From Novosphingobium sp. B1 (GTDB lineage Bacteria > Pseudomonadota > Alphaproteobacteria > Sphingomonadales > Sphingomonadaceae): 64,000 nt of DNA. Both the position numbers and the translations under genes were made by a program. The DNA is taken from NCBI RefSeq assembly GCF_900176395.1, contig NZ_FWXL01000003.1:310001-374000 (forward strand), in the 5' to 3' direction. Position 1 is the stretch's first letter; each line of letters opens with the position of its first letter. The notes under the pieces were generated by a model. The model worked only from the letters and a program-made list of their open reading frames with translations. It had not been told where the DNA came from and made no database searches. This document shows positions 41,899 through 50,921 of the stretch, in pieces.

Positions 41899-43322
41899 TC
41901 CCGATCGAGGGCCGCGTACCTACCCGCCTCGCCCTCGCCAATGGGCTGGGAAGCGTTGCTTACGGGGTGAAGGACAACGGCTTCGCGACGTTCCTGCTGC
42001 TCTTCTACAACCAGGTTCTTGGCATGGATGCGCGGCTGGTCAGCCTCGCATTGCTGATCGCGCTCGTGTTTGATGGACTGATTGACCCGGTCGTCGGCCA
42101 TTTCAGCGACAATACGAGGACCAGATGGGGACGCAGGCTGCCGTTTCTCTACCTTGCCCCGATACCGTTGGCGCTCGCGTGGGCTTTCCTGTGGTCCCCG
42201 ATCGGAGATCCCAGTTTCGGCATGCTGCTGGTTTCGGCCATTCTCGTGCGCGCTCTGGTCGCCATGTGCGAGGTGCCCTCGGCCGCGCTCATTCCCGAGA
42301 TCACGCGGGACTACGACGAGCGCACGCGTCTGACCCGGTTCCGCTTCATGTTTTCGTGGGGCGGCGGACTGCTGATGTTGCTTCTGGCTTATGGGGTATT
42401 CCTCCCAAATGCCATGCTGGCGCGTGAGGGGTATCGCAACTTCGGGTTGTTCGGCGCGGCACTGATGGCGCTATGCGTGCTGATCTCGGCGATCAGTCAG
42501 CACCGTTGGGTGAAGGGCATGCCGCCCGAGCGGACGGGACAGGGCAAGGGAGCGATCGCTTCGCTGGCGGAAATACGTGAAAGCTTTTCCCACCCGGCCT
42601 GCCTGATCGTGATGGGCGGAATCGCCGCTGCGCTCACCGCCCAAGGCATAACTTTTGCCTTGTCGAACTACCTCTATCTCTATGTCTGGAAATTCACCAC
42701 GACCGCGCTTCAGGTTTTCCCGTTCCTGCTGTTTGGCAGCGTGATCGGTGCTTCGCTGCTGGTGGGCAAGGCGCAATTCCGGTGGGGCAAGGCTGGCACG
42801 GTCATGCGCATGGCGCCGCTAGGCATGGTGTTCTGGGCGGGCCCGCTGCTGCTTCGCTGGCAGGGGTTTTGGCCTGAAGACGGCACGACGGCTTCGATCG
42901 GCATCATGTTCGCCTGCACATTCCTGTCCAATACATTCACCGTGACAGGCACGATGACGCTGTGGTCCATGGTTGCCGACGTCGTCGAGGCATCGGAAGA
43001 GCAGACCGGGCGGCGGTCCGAAGGCACTCTTGCAGCAGGCGCATTCCTTGCCAGCAAGTGTGCCGGCGGGCTGGGTGTGTTCATCACCGGTCTTCTGCTG
43101 AGCTTTGCGGGTCTCGAGGCGAACACCCCGCCCGATGCAGTCCTGCCCGAGGTGACCTATCGCCTGAGCATTGCCTACTGCGCGAGCATTGCCCTGCTCG
43201 CCGTGCTGACCGCCCTCATCGTCAGGAAGTTTCCGATCGACCGCGCAACGCACGAGGCGCGGCTGGCACGGCTGGATCAGGTGGCTCGCGTCGATCCCGA
43301 TGCGACCGGGCTTCATCCGTGA
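41895..43322 (+). CDS. MFS transporter of the GPH (MelB-like) family
   Basis: Inner-membrane carrier of 475 residues with about twelve transmembrane helices. The pattern VFDGLIDPVVGHFSDNTRTRWGRRLPF (in parts DGLIDPVVGHFSDNT and RTRWGRRLPF) is the signature of glycoside-pentoside-hexuronide cation symporters. Relatives in sphingomonads lie in catabolic clusters and may carry organic acids or sugars. The overlap with the SDR and position before an acyl-CoA dehydrogenase suggest uptake of the compound degraded here. The substrate is unknown. Confidence 0.88.
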   Translation: MIPIEGRVPTRLALANGLGSVAYGVKDNGFATFLLLFYNQVLGMDARLVSLALLIALVFDGLIDPVVGHFSDNTRTRWGRRLPFLYLAPIPLALAWAFLWSPIGDPSFGMLLVSAILVRALVAMCEVPSAALIPEITRDYDERTRLTRFRFMFSWGGGLLMLLLAYGVFLPNAMLAREGYRNFGLFGAALMALCVLISAISQHRWVKGMPPERTGQGKGAIASLAEIRESFSHPACLIVMGGIAAALTAQGITFALSNYLYLYVWKFTTTALQVFPFLLFGSVIGASLLVGKAQFRWGKAGTVMRMAPLGMVFWAGPLLLRWQGFWPEDGTTASIGIMFACTFLSNTFTVTGTMTLWSMVADVVEASEEQTGRRSEGTLAAGAFLASKCAGGLGVFITGLLLSFAGLEANTPPDAVLPEVTYRLSIAYCASIALLAVLTALIVRKFPIDRATHEARLARLDQVARVDPDATGLHP

Positions 43323-43350
43323 CGACGGAATGACCGCGACCAGCGACATG

Positions 43351-43380
43351 ACTTAACCGATCACTTAATTTTCACTTGAA
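43351..43380. repeat. Three ACTTRA repeats one helical turn apart
   Basis: ACTTAAC (43351), ACTTAAT (43363) and ACTTGAA (43374) are spaced 12 and 11 bases apart, 48 bases before the acyl-CoA dehydrogenase start. The spacing puts them on one face of the helix, as for a cooperative regulator. The site is only 105 bases of A+T-richer sequence between two genes. Confidence 0.35.
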
Positions 43381-43427
43381 TTCGCACATGGCCCGATGGA
43401 CACTGCCGGGCAACCAAGGAGAGGCTC

Positions 43428-44720
43428 ATGGATTTCGAACCGACCGACCGCCAGAAGTACTGGCGTGACCGCGTCCGCCAGTTCATCGAGGAAAACGTCC
43501 GCCCGCGCTACAAGGACTACAAGGCCGAGCAGGCGACTGGCGACCGGTGGAAGGTTCTCCAGACCGTCGAACAGGAGAAGGCCAAGGCCAAGGCTGCCGG
43601 CATATGGAACCTGTTCATGCCGCCACGCAACGGCGGGCATCATCATGTCGAGGAAAGCTTCGAATTCGAAGGCCCGGGCCTCACCAACCTTGAATATGCC
43701 CTCTGCGCAGAAGAGATGGGCCGCATCGGCTGGGCGAGCGAGGTGTTCAACTGCTCCGCGCCCGACACCGGGAACATGGAAGTGTTCCATCGCTATGGCA
43801 CGCTCGAGCAGAAGGAACAGTGGCTGCGGCCGCTGATGAACGGCGAGATCCGTTCGGCCTTCCTGATGACCGAGCCGGCAGTCGCGTCGTCGGATGCGAC
43901 CAACATCGAAACCTCGATTCGCCGTGAGGGCGATGAGTATGTCATCAACGGTCGCAAGTGGTGGTCTTCGGGCGTGGGTGACCCGCGTTGCAAGATTGCC
44001 ATCGTCATGGGCAAGACCGACTTCGAAGCCAAGCGGCACCAGCAACAGTCGATGATCCTGATGCCGCTTGACGCGCCGGGCGTGGAGATCGTCCGCCACC
44101 TGCCCGTGTTCGGTTATGACGATGCGCCGCATGGCCACATGGAAGTCGTGATGAACAACGTGCGCGTTCCTGCTTCCAGCATTCTGTTGGGCGAAGGTCG
44201 CGGCTTCGAGATCGCGCAGGGCCGCCTGGGGCCAGGCCGCATCCACCATTGCATGCGCACCATCGGCGTGGCCGAGGAAGCGATTGCCAAGATGGCCAAG
44301 CGCCTGCAGTCGCGCGTGGCCTTCGGCAAGCGCGTGGCCGACCAGTCGATCTGGGAGTGGCGCATCGCGCAGGCCCGTATCGACATCGAAATGACCCGCC
44401 TGCTCTGCCTCAAGGCGGCAGACATGATGGACAAGGTCGGCAACAAGTCGGCTGCGCTTGAGATCGCGATGATCAAGGTGCAGGCGCCGAACATGGCGCT
44501 GCGCGTTATCGACGATGCGATCCAGGCCCACGGTGGCGGCGGCGTTTCGGAAGATTTCGGCCTCGCCGAAGCCTATGCCCATCAGCGCACGCTTCGCCTG
44601 GCAGACGGGCCGGACGAAGTGCACGCCCGCGCCATTGCCCGCATCGAATTCGCGCGTCACGCCGACATGCCGTCGGCAGATCGCGGGTTCAGCTCAGGTG
44701 ATCTGGGCGTGGCTCGGTAA
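43428..44720 (+). CDS. ACAD11-type acyl-CoA dehydrogenase family protein
   Basis: Acyl-CoA dehydrogenase fold of 430 residues, longer than standard members. Blocks include [32 protein letters not shown] and [20 protein letters not shown]. The C-terminal active-site region reads [10 protein letters not shown] (390-399), so Asp393 stands where usual enzymes have the catalytic glutamate (EGT). This is the mark of the ACAD10/ACAD11 group, which removes phosphate from 4-phosphoacyl-CoA in the 4-hydroxy acid pathway. A matching kinase-like gene lies 1.1 kb downstream. AAGGAGAGG precedes the ATG. Confidence 0.9.
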   Translation: MDFEPTDRQKYWRDRVRQFIEENVRPRYKDYKAEQATGDRWKVLQTVEQEKAKAKAAGIWNLFMPPRNGGHHHVEESFEFEGPGLTNLEYALCAEEMGRIGWASEVFNCSAPDTGNMEVFHRYGTLEQKEQWLRPLMNGEIRSAFLMTEPAVASSDATNIETSIRREGDEYVINGRKWWSSGVGDPRCKIAIVMGKTDFEAKRHQQQSMILMPLDAPGVEIVRHLPVFGYDDAPHGHMEVVMNNVRVPASSILLGEGRGFEIAQGRLGPGRIHHCMRTIGVAEEAIAKMAKRLQSRVAFGKRVADQSIWEWRIAQARIDIEMTRLLCLKAADMMDKVGNKSAALEIAMIKVQAPNMALRVIDDAIQAHGGGGVSEDFGLAEAYAHQRTLRLADGPDEVHARAIARIEFARHADMPSADRGFSSGDLGVAR

Positions 44721-44731
44721 GGAGAGAATAG

Positions 44732-45820
44732 ATGAAAGCCGCCGTACTCGTCGAACCGGGCAAGCCGCTCGAGCTCCAGGACCTGAGCGTTTCCAAGCCG
44801 GGTCCGCATGAAGTGCTGATCCGCACCGCGGCCTGCGGGTTGTGCCATTCGGATCTGCACTTCATCGAGGGCGCCTATCCACACCCTCTACCGGCCGTGC
44901 CGGGGCACGAGGCGGCGGGCATCGTCGAGGCGGTTGGCTCGGAAGTGCGGACCGTGAGGGTAGGTGACGCGGTAGTCACCTGCCTCTCGGCCTTCTGCGG
45001 CCATTGTGAGTTCTGCGTCACCGGCCGCATGTCGCTCTGCCTTGGCGCAGATACGCGGCGTGCACCCGGCGGCGCCCCTCGCCTCACCCGCAGCGACGAT
45101 GGCAGCACGGTCAACCAGATGCTGAACCTGTCGGCCTTTGCCGAACAGATGCTGGTGCATGAGCATGCCTGCGTTGCGATCAACCCGGAGATGCCGCTCG
45201 ACCGGGCGGCGGTTATCGGTTGCGCGGTGACGACTGGCGCTGGCGCAGTCTTCAACGCGGCCAAGCTGACGCCGGGCGAGACGATTTGCGTCGTTGGCTG
45301 TGGTGGCGTGGGCCTGGCCACGATCAATGCCGCCAAGATCGCCGGTGCCGGCCGGATCATCGCGGTCGATCCGATGCCGGAGAAGCGTGACCTCGCGAAA
45401 AAGCTCGGCGCCACCGATGCGATCGATGCCGGACCCGATGCTGCCAAGGAAATCGTCGAGATGACCAAGGGCGGCGTTCACCATGCGATCGAGGCCGTCG
45501 GCCGTCCGGCTTCGGGCGATCTGGCGGTGGCTTCGCTGCGGCGCGGCGGTACGGCCACGATCCTCGGGATGATGCCGCTGAACCACAAGGTCGGACTGTC
45601 GGCGATGGATCTGCTTTCCGACAAGAAGCTGCAGGGCGCGATCATGGGGCAGAACCACTTCCCGGTGGATCTCCCGCGGCTTGTCGACTTCTACATGCGC
45701 GGCCTGCTCGACCTTGATACAATCATTGCCGAACGCATCCCTCTGGAAGGCATCAATGATGGCTTCGAGAAAATGAAGCAGGGCCATTCCGCCCGCTCGG
45801 TCATCGTGTTCGATCAGTGA
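44732..45820 (+). CDS. Zinc-dependent medium-chain alcohol dehydrogenase
   Basis: Alcohol dehydrogenase of 362 residues. The catalytic zinc ligands are in CGLCHSD and GHEAAGIVEAVG; the structural zinc cysteines are in CGHCEFCVTGRMSLC. The NAD-binding loop is VVGCGGVGLATINAA. It follows the ACAD11-type gene after 11 bases, with GGAGAG before its ATG, and is followed directly by the kinase-like gene. It may oxidise an alcohol or hydroxyacid that enters this pathway; the real substrate is unknown. Confidence 0.94.
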   Translation: MKAAVLVEPGKPLELQDLSVSKPGPHEVLIRTAACGLCHSDLHFIEGAYPHPLPAVPGHEAAGIVEAVGSEVRTVRVGDAVVTCLSAFCGHCEFCVTGRMSLCLGADTRRAPGGAPRLTRSDDGSTVNQMLNLSAFAEQMLVHEHACVAINPEMPLDRAAVIGCAVTTGAGAVFNAAKLTPGETICVVGCGGVGLATINAAKIAGAGRIIAVDPMPEKRDLAKKLGATDAIDAGPDAAKEIVEMTKGGVHHAIEAVGRPASGDLAVASLRRGGTATILGMMPLNHKVGLSAMDLLSDKKLQGAIMGQNHFPVDLPRLVDFYMRGLLDLDTIIAERIPLEGINDGFEKMKQGHSARSVIVFDQ

Positions 45821-45831
45821 GCGGGCCAGCA

Positions 45832-46908
45832 ATGAGCAACGCGCCGATGGACGCACAGGCAGCCTTTACCGGGACAGTTGTTCCCGAGGGTGCCGACCGA
45901 CTTGACGAGGCCAGCCTGACCCGCTGGTTCGAAGACAATGTCGCGGGCTTTCAGGGCCCGCTGACCGTTTCGAAGTTCAAGGGCGGGCAATCCAATCCGA
46001 CCTACAAGATTGACAGCCCTTCAGGGCCCTACGTCCTGCGCCGCAAGCCGTTCGGCAAGTTGCTGCCCTCGGCCCACGCGGTTGACCGCGAGTACAAGGT
46101 GCAGGCCGGACTTTCGGGCACCGGTTTCCCGGTCGCTCGGCAGTACGGGCTGTGCACTGACGAGAGCGTGATCGGATCGTGGTTCTACGTGATGGGCTGC
46201 GTCGATGGCCGGACGATTTGGGACGGGGCAATGCCCGGCGCAACGCCGGAATTCCGTCGCGCCACTTATGATGCGATGGTCGATACGCTGGCCGAACTGC
46301 ATTCAGTCGACATCGACAAGGCGGGACTTGGCGACTTCGGCAAGCCGGGCAATTACTTCGGCCGGCAAGTCGATCGCTGGACCAAGCAGTATCGCCTCTC
46401 GGAAACCGAAACGATGCCTGAGATGGAACGGCTGATCGAGTGGTTGCCCGCCACCCTGCCCGAGCAGACGCGAACGAGCGTGGTCCATGGCGATTACCGC
46501 ATCGACAACATGATCTTCCACCCCACCGAAGCCAAGGTCGTCGCGGTGCTCGACTGGGAGCTGTCGACGCTGGGCGATCCGCTGGCGGACTTCACCTATT
46601 TCTGCACGGCGTGGGTCCAGGACAACGGTGGACGATCGGGCGTGCAGGACCTTGATCGCAAGGCGCTCGGCATTCCTGAACTGGACGAGGTCGTCGCACG
46701 CTATTGCGACAAGACGGGGCGTGATGGGCTGCCGGGGATGGACTGGTACATTGCCTACAACTTCTTCAGGCTGGCGGGCATCATCCAGGGCATCAAGAAG
46801 CGGGTAATCGATGGAACGGCTTCAAGCGCGCATGCCAAGGCCATGTCCGAAAGGGTGCGGCCACTGGCCGAACTGGCAATGAGCTTTGCAGTAAGGACTG
46901 GCGCCTGA
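45832..46908 (+). CDS. Aminoglycoside-phosphotransferase-like kinase (ACAD10/11 N-domain / LvaA type)
   Basis: Protein-kinase-like phosphotransferase of 358 residues. The catalytic loop is HGDYRIDN (219-226; Asp221 base, Asn226 metal) and the metal aspartate is in VLDWE (Asp241); the nucleotide loop lies near KFKGGQSNPTYKI. It matches the N-terminal kinase domain of human ACAD10/ACAD11 and LvaA of the Pseudomonas levulinate pathway, which phosphorylate 4-hydroxyacyl-CoA. The ATG at 45832 is used; a GTG at 45817 overlapping the previous stop is an alternative. The ACAD partner is two genes upstream. Antibiotic resistance is unlikely. Confidence 0.88.
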   Translation: MSNAPMDAQAAFTGTVVPEGADRLDEASLTRWFEDNVAGFQGPLTVSKFKGGQSNPTYKIDSPSGPYVLRRKPFGKLLPSAHAVDREYKVQAGLSGTGFPVARQYGLCTDESVIGSWFYVMGCVDGRTIWDGAMPGATPEFRRATYDAMVDTLAELHSVDIDKAGLGDFGKPGNYFGRQVDRWTKQYRLSETETMPEMERLIEWLPATLPEQTRTSVVHGDYRIDNMIFHPTEAKVVAVLDWELSTLGDPLADFTYFCTAWVQDNGGRSGVQDLDRKALGIPELDEVVARYCDKTGRDGLPGMDWYIAYNFFRLAGIIQGIKKRVIDGTASSAHAKAMSERVRPLAELAMSFAVRTGA

Positions 46909-46921
46909 TAGCCGCTCTGAA

Positions 46922-47311
46922 ATGGCGGATCGCAAGCGGATCAAGGTATATTTCGACGGTGGGTGCCGGCCCAACCCCGGGCCTATCGAGGTTGCGGCTG
47001 TCATGCGCGGAGTTGCCAACGTGCGAGCCGATCTGGGCAGCGGGACCAACTGCGATGCCGAATGGCTGGCGCTGATCCATGCGCTTGAGGTGGCGCAGGC
47101 CAGCGGAGCGCCGGCATTCGACCTGCTGGGGGACAGTCGTTCGGTGATCGATCAGGCGCAAGGCAAGGCACGGCCCGCCTCACCTGCCGACCAGGCGCAT
47201 CTCCAGCGATTCGAGAAGCTGGCCGAAGCGCAACCGCCCGCACGGATACGATGGATCAAGCGCGAGCAAAATCTTGCAGGCATCGCGCTTAACGCCAGAC
47301 ACCCGCGCTAA
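46922..47311 (+). CDS. RNase H-like (reverse transcriptase-like domain) protein
   Basis: RNase HI-fold protein of 129 residues. Three acidic active-site residues are visible: Asp12 in YFDGGCRPNPG, Glu47 in CDAEWLAL and Asp71 in LLGDSRSVI. The fourth, normally Asp in NxxAD, is Gly120 (QNLAGIAL), so catalysis may be weakened or lost. It lies 13 bases after the kinase-like gene, so it may be read with it, though it has no clear link to that pathway. It would degrade RNA in RNA-DNA hybrids if active. Confidence 0.85.
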   Translation: MADRKRIKVYFDGGCRPNPGPIEVAAVMRGVANVRADLGSGTNCDAEWLALIHALEVAQASGAPAFDLLGDSRSVIDQAQGKARPASPADQAHLQRFEKLAEAQPPARIRWIKREQNLAGIALNARHPR

Positions 47312-47319
47312 CGCCAACA

Positions 47320-47348
47320 AAAAAACCCCGGGAGCAGTACTCCCGGGG
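47320..47348 (-). terminator. Intrinsic terminator for DAHP synthase
   Basis: A 9-bp perfect stem, CCCCGGGAG (47326-47334) with CTCCCGGGG (47340-47348), has a five-base loop. On the minus strand it is followed by seven T bases, so it ends the aroG transcript. On the plus strand only CCTTTG follows, but it may also slow the RNase H transcript. Confidence 0.85.
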
Positions 47349-47372
47349 CCTTTGCTCACGTTAGGATGAGGG

Positions 47373-48746
47373 TCAGGCGGCTTCGGCCTTGGCCCCTTCC
47401 CGTTCGGCATTCAGTGCCTCAGCCAGCAGGAATGCCAGTTCGATCGACTGCGCCGCGTTGAGACGCGGATCGCAATGGGTGTGGTAGCGATCGGCAAGGC
47501 CCTCCTGCGTGATCGCGATGGCACCGCCGGTGCACTCGGTCACGTCCTGTCCGGTCATCTCGATGTGGATGCCGCCGGCGTGGGTCCCCTCCGCGCGATG
47601 CACGGCGAAGAAGCCCTTCACTTCGGTGAGGATACGATCGAATGGGCGGGTCTTGTAGCCGTTGTCGGCCTTGATGACGTTGCCGTGCATGGGATCGCAC
47701 GACCAGACCACAGGATGGCCTTCGCGCTTCACGGCGCGCACCAGGGGGGCAAGACCAGCTTCGACCTTGTCATGCCCGAAGCGGCTGATCAGCGTCATGC
47801 GGCCAGGTTCGCGCGAGGGGTTCAGCGTATCAAGCATCCGCAGCAGCGCATCAGCGCTGAGCGATGGCCCGCACTTCATGCCGATGGGGTTCTGCACTCC
47901 GCGCAGATACTCGACGTGAGCCGAGCCCTCGAAGCGGGTACGGTCGCCGATCCAGAGCATATGCGCGCTGGTATCGTACCATTCGCCAGTCAGCGAATCC
48001 TGCCGGGTCATCGCCTCCTCGTAAGCCAGAAGCAACGCCTCGTGGCTGGTGTAGAAGCTGGTGCCCTGAAGCTGGGGCACAGTGCGCGGATCGACGCCAC
48101 AGGCTTCCATGAAATCGAGCGCTTCGCCGATCTTGTCCGCCATCTCGCGGAACTTGGTCGCCCACGGGCTTTTGCCGATATGATCCAGCGTCCACTGGTG
48201 GACCTGTCGCAGGTTGGCATAGCCGCCGCCTGCGAAGGCGCGCAGCAGATTCAGCGTAGCTGCCGCCTGGCTGTAGGCGCGCAGCATGCGCTCAGGGTCG
48301 GGAATGCGCGATTCCGGCGTGAAGTCGATGCCGTTTATGTTGTCGCCAAGATAGCTCGGCAGTTCCACATCGCCAATCTTCTCGACCGGCGAGGAGCGCG
48401 GCTTGGCGAACTGGCCTGCCATGCGCCCGACCTTCACCACCGGCTGCTTGCTGGCAAAGGTCAGCACCACGGCCATCTGCAGCAGCACGCGGAACGTATC
48501 GCGGATGTTGTTGGGATGGAACTCGGCAAAGCTCTCGGCGCAGTCGCCGCCCTGAAGCAGGAAACCCTTGCCGGCCGCCACCTGCGCCAGGTCTGCCTTA
48601 AGGGCGCGGGCTTCGCCTGCAAAGACCAGCGGCGGAAAGCTCGTCAAAGTCTTTTCGACCTCGTTCAGCTTTTGCGCGTCGGGATAGACCGGCAAATGCC
48701 GCCCCTCAAACCCGCGCCATGAATCCGCAGTCCAGTTCTGTGCCAC
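47373..48746 (-). CDS. aroG: Class II 3-deoxy-7-phosphoheptulonate synthase
   Basis: DAHP synthase of 457 residues joins phosphoenolpyruvate and erythrose 4-phosphate in the first step of the shikimate pathway. It is of the plant-like class II type. Conserved parts include [28 protein letters not shown] (with the metal cysteine), [13 protein letters not shown] and WSCDPMHGN. The gene appears monocistronic, with its own terminator. The shared upstream region of about 230 bases separates it from the divergent tad genes. Confidence 0.96.
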   Translation of the reverse strand: MAQNWTADSWRGFEGRHLPVYPDAQKLNEVEKTLTSFPPLVFAGEARALKADLAQVAAGKGFLLQGGDCAESFAEFHPNNIRDTFRVLLQMAVVLTFASKQPVVKVGRMAGQFAKPRSSPVEKIGDVELPSYLGDNINGIDFTPESRIPDPERMLRAYSQAAATLNLLRAFAGGGYANLRQVHQWTLDHIGKSPWATKFREMADKIGEALDFMEACGVDPRTVPQLQGTSFYTSHEALLLAYEEAMTRQDSLTGEWYDTSAHMLWIGDRTRFEGSAHVEYLRGVQNPIGMKCGPSLSADALLRMLDTLNPSREPGRMTLISRFGHDKVEAGLAPLVRAVKREGHPVVWSCDPMHGNVIKADNGYKTRPFDRILTEVKGFFAVHRAEGTHAGGIHIEMTGQDVTECTGGAIAITQEGLADRYHTHCDPRLNAAQSIELAFLLAEALNAEREGAKAEAA

Positions 48747-48851
48747 TTTCCATTCCTTTCAAGAGGCGGCGCCATACGCGCAGTGCGCAAGAAATGCAAA
48801 GCAAGCCTTACGTTCACCGCAATCGAATTGTTCGATGATCGCACGCAGCGG

Positions 48852-48881
48852 ATGCCGATAAGCATTTACCCTTATGCCGAT
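48852..48881. repeat. Direct repeat in the aroG-tad intergenic region
   Basis: ATGCCGAT occurs at 48852-48859 and again at 48874-48881, exactly 22 bases apart (two helical turns). The 231-base gap 48747-48977 holds no gene. The pair could be a binding site for a regulator of either divergent gene. Confidence 0.3.
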
Positions 48882-48977
48882 CGTGTGATTGTCTTGGTGG
48901 ATGGCAGATTAACCTTTTGAGGCTGGCGGCAAAACATCCGTCGCGATTTCCAGACGCAGGTTGCCTCACAACGATCG

Positions 48978-50921
48978 ATGTTCCGCTTGATCCGTCTTGT
49001 CTCTGCCATCTATCGGAACCGGTCGGGCAGCATCCTCCCGCTGGCGACGCTGGCCATAGTTGCGGTGGCGGCGTTGATTGGCGGTGCAGTGGACATCAGC
49101 AGAGGCTGGCGCGCCCAGACCCGCCTGCAAGCCGCGTGTGACGCGGGTGTCCTTGCCGGGCGCCGCGCCGTGACGACAAATGGGCTCGACGCAAATGCCA
49201 CGTCTCAGGCCCAGAATTACTTCTACGCAAACTTCAATGCGACACGGCTGGATGCCATAGACACGACGTTTACTGTAACGTCTGCCGACAGAGGAAATAC
49301 AGTGGACGGCGTGGCGAGAACTGCGCTGCCACCTATCATCATGCAGCTCTTCGGCATGGGCAACTTCAACATGATCTCGCGCTGCACCGCATCGATGGGT
49401 GTGGGCAACAGCGACATCATGATGGTGCTGGACACTACCGGATCGATGAATTCGCTCCTTTCCGGCAGCTCGCAAACCCGCATCCAGGCCCTGCGGTCTG
49501 CAATGAAAAACTTCTACGACACAGTGGCTGCGGCAACTTCTGGCACGAATGCGCGGATACGATACGGATTCGTGCCTTACAGCTCGTCCGTGAATGTTGG
49601 GCGGCTTATTCTTGACCGCAATCCTTCATACCTTGTCGACAGTTGGCCCGTGCAATCGCGCTTGCCGATCTACCGGACCGTTCAGACCCAGACCGGCTAC
49701 GGTACGCCCACCACGACAACCGGCACGCCAACCACCACCACGCCAACATATGGAAGCTGGTCAAACTACAACGCGACCCTATACCTGACCTCAAGCTCAT
49801 GTTCTGCGCAGAAACCCGCTGATACGGCATGGACCAACAACGGCGCCGCGACGAGTTCCAGCGTCACGACGATCAACTCCTCCGGCCAGCAAGTCGTCAC
49901 GACGACGGTCACCCAGCCGCAGACGCAAACAGGCTATGGTTGCAACTGGTTTCTGATCAACTGGCGCCTCCAATCGCGCCCCGGTTATCGCAATCTGGTC
50001 ACCGTGACGACTTCTACCGCAAACCCGGTCTATACCAGCTCGCAAGTGTTCGACCACTGGGAGTACCGGCCGGTCACCTATAACACGAGCCAGTTCAAGC
50101 TTTTCCAGCCTGTCAACACAAACACGGGTGACAACGGGACGGCGGTGTCTTCGACCTGGCGAGGCTGCATCGAAGAGAGATCGACCGTACGCGGCGATCC
50201 ATTCACGTGGTCCTCGATTGGCGGGTTTTCTCCATCGGGCGCCAATGACCTCGATATCGACAGCGCCTCGGACGGTTCGAACGCATCGAAATGGGCGCCA
50301 ATGTGGCAACAGGTCGCCTATATCCGCACCTATACCTACCTCGGCAACGTCTACATGAACAATACCATGCCTTCGCCGACCGGACAGGCCGCGCCATCCT
50401 ACTGCCCGACACCTGCCCAATTGCTTTCGAGCATGAATCGGACAGCATATTTCGCCTACGCTGACTCGCTGGTTCCGGAAGGCGCGACCTATCATGACAT
50501 CGGCATGGTCTGGGGGGCACGCTTGCTCTCACCCGATGGCATCTGGTCCGACAATGTCCGCGCATCGCCCAACAACGGCGGCGAAGTCTCTCGGCACATG
50601 ATCTTCATGACCGACGGTGAAATGGCGCCTAGCTACTCGATCCAGTCGGCGTGGGGCGTGGAATACCATGATCGGCGCGTGACCGATAACGGCTATACGC
50701 GCGACACCGAGCGCCACAACTCACGCTTTCTCGCGCTGTGTGAGGCGGTGAAGGCAAAAGGCATCCGCGTCTGGGTAATTGCCTTTGCGCAAGGCATGAC
50801 GCCCGAACTCAACACCTGCGCTTCGAGCGATAGTGCTTTTACCGCCGCCAACGCCAGCCAGCTGGACGCGGCCTTCCAATCGATCGCCAAGCAGGTTGGC
50901 GAATTGCGAGTGGTGCAATGA
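48978..50921 (+). CDS. TadG-like pilus-assembly protein with von Willebrand A domain
   Basis: Protein of 647 residues. The N-terminus has a TadE-type anchor: a basic end, NRSGSILPLATLAIVAVAALIGGAVDISR (in parts NRSGSILPLATLA and GGAVDISRGW), with one transmembrane helix (about 18-40). A von Willebrand A domain starts near 145, with the MIDAS motif VLDTTGSMNS and later FMTDGEMAPS. Residues about 225-330 form a threonine- and serine-rich insert (GTPTTTT repeats). TadG-type proteins belong to Flp pilus loci, but no tadA, tadB, tadC, rcpA or flp gene lies nearby. Its stop overlaps the next gene by four bases. Confidence 0.87.
   Translation: MFRLIRLVSAIYRNRSGSILPLATLAIVAVAALIGGAVDISRGWRAQTRLQAACDAGVLAGRRAVTTNGLDANATSQAQNYFYANFNATRLDAIDTTFTVTSADRGNTVDGVARTALPPIIMQLFGMGNFNMISRCTASMGVGNSDIMMVLDTTGSMNSLLSGSSQTRIQALRSAMKNFYDTVAAATSGTNARIRYGFVPYSSSVNVGRLILDRNPSYLVDSWPVQSRLPIYRTVQTQTGYGTPTTTTGTPTTTTPTYGSWSNYNATLYLTSSSCSAQKPADTAWTNNGAATSSSVTTINSSGQQVVTTTVTQPQTQTGYGCNWFLINWRLQSRPGYRNLVTVTTSTANPVYTSSQVFDHWEYRPVTYNTSQFKLFQPVNTNTGDNGTAVSSTWRGCIEERSTVRGDPFTWSSIGGFSPSGANDLDIDSASDGSNASKWAPMWQQVAYIRTYTYLGNVYMNNTMPSPTGQAAPSYCPTPAQLLSSMNRTAYFAYADSLVPEGATYHDIGMVWGARLLSPDGIWSDNVRASPNNGGEVSRHMIFMTDGEMAPSYSIQSAWGVEYHDRRVTDNGYTRDTERHNSRFLALCEAVKAKGIRVWVIAFAQGMTPELNTCASSDSAFTAANASQLDAAFQSIAKQVGELRVVQ

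Noticed and set aside
43355..43370. CtrA-like site (TTAA ... TTAA)
   Set aside because: The spacing between the two TTAA elements is eight bases; CtrA needs seven.
45832..46908. Aminoglycoside resistance gene
   Set aside because: The kinase motif is shared, but the length, residues and neighbours fit the ACAD10/11 or LvaA group of acyl-CoA kinases.
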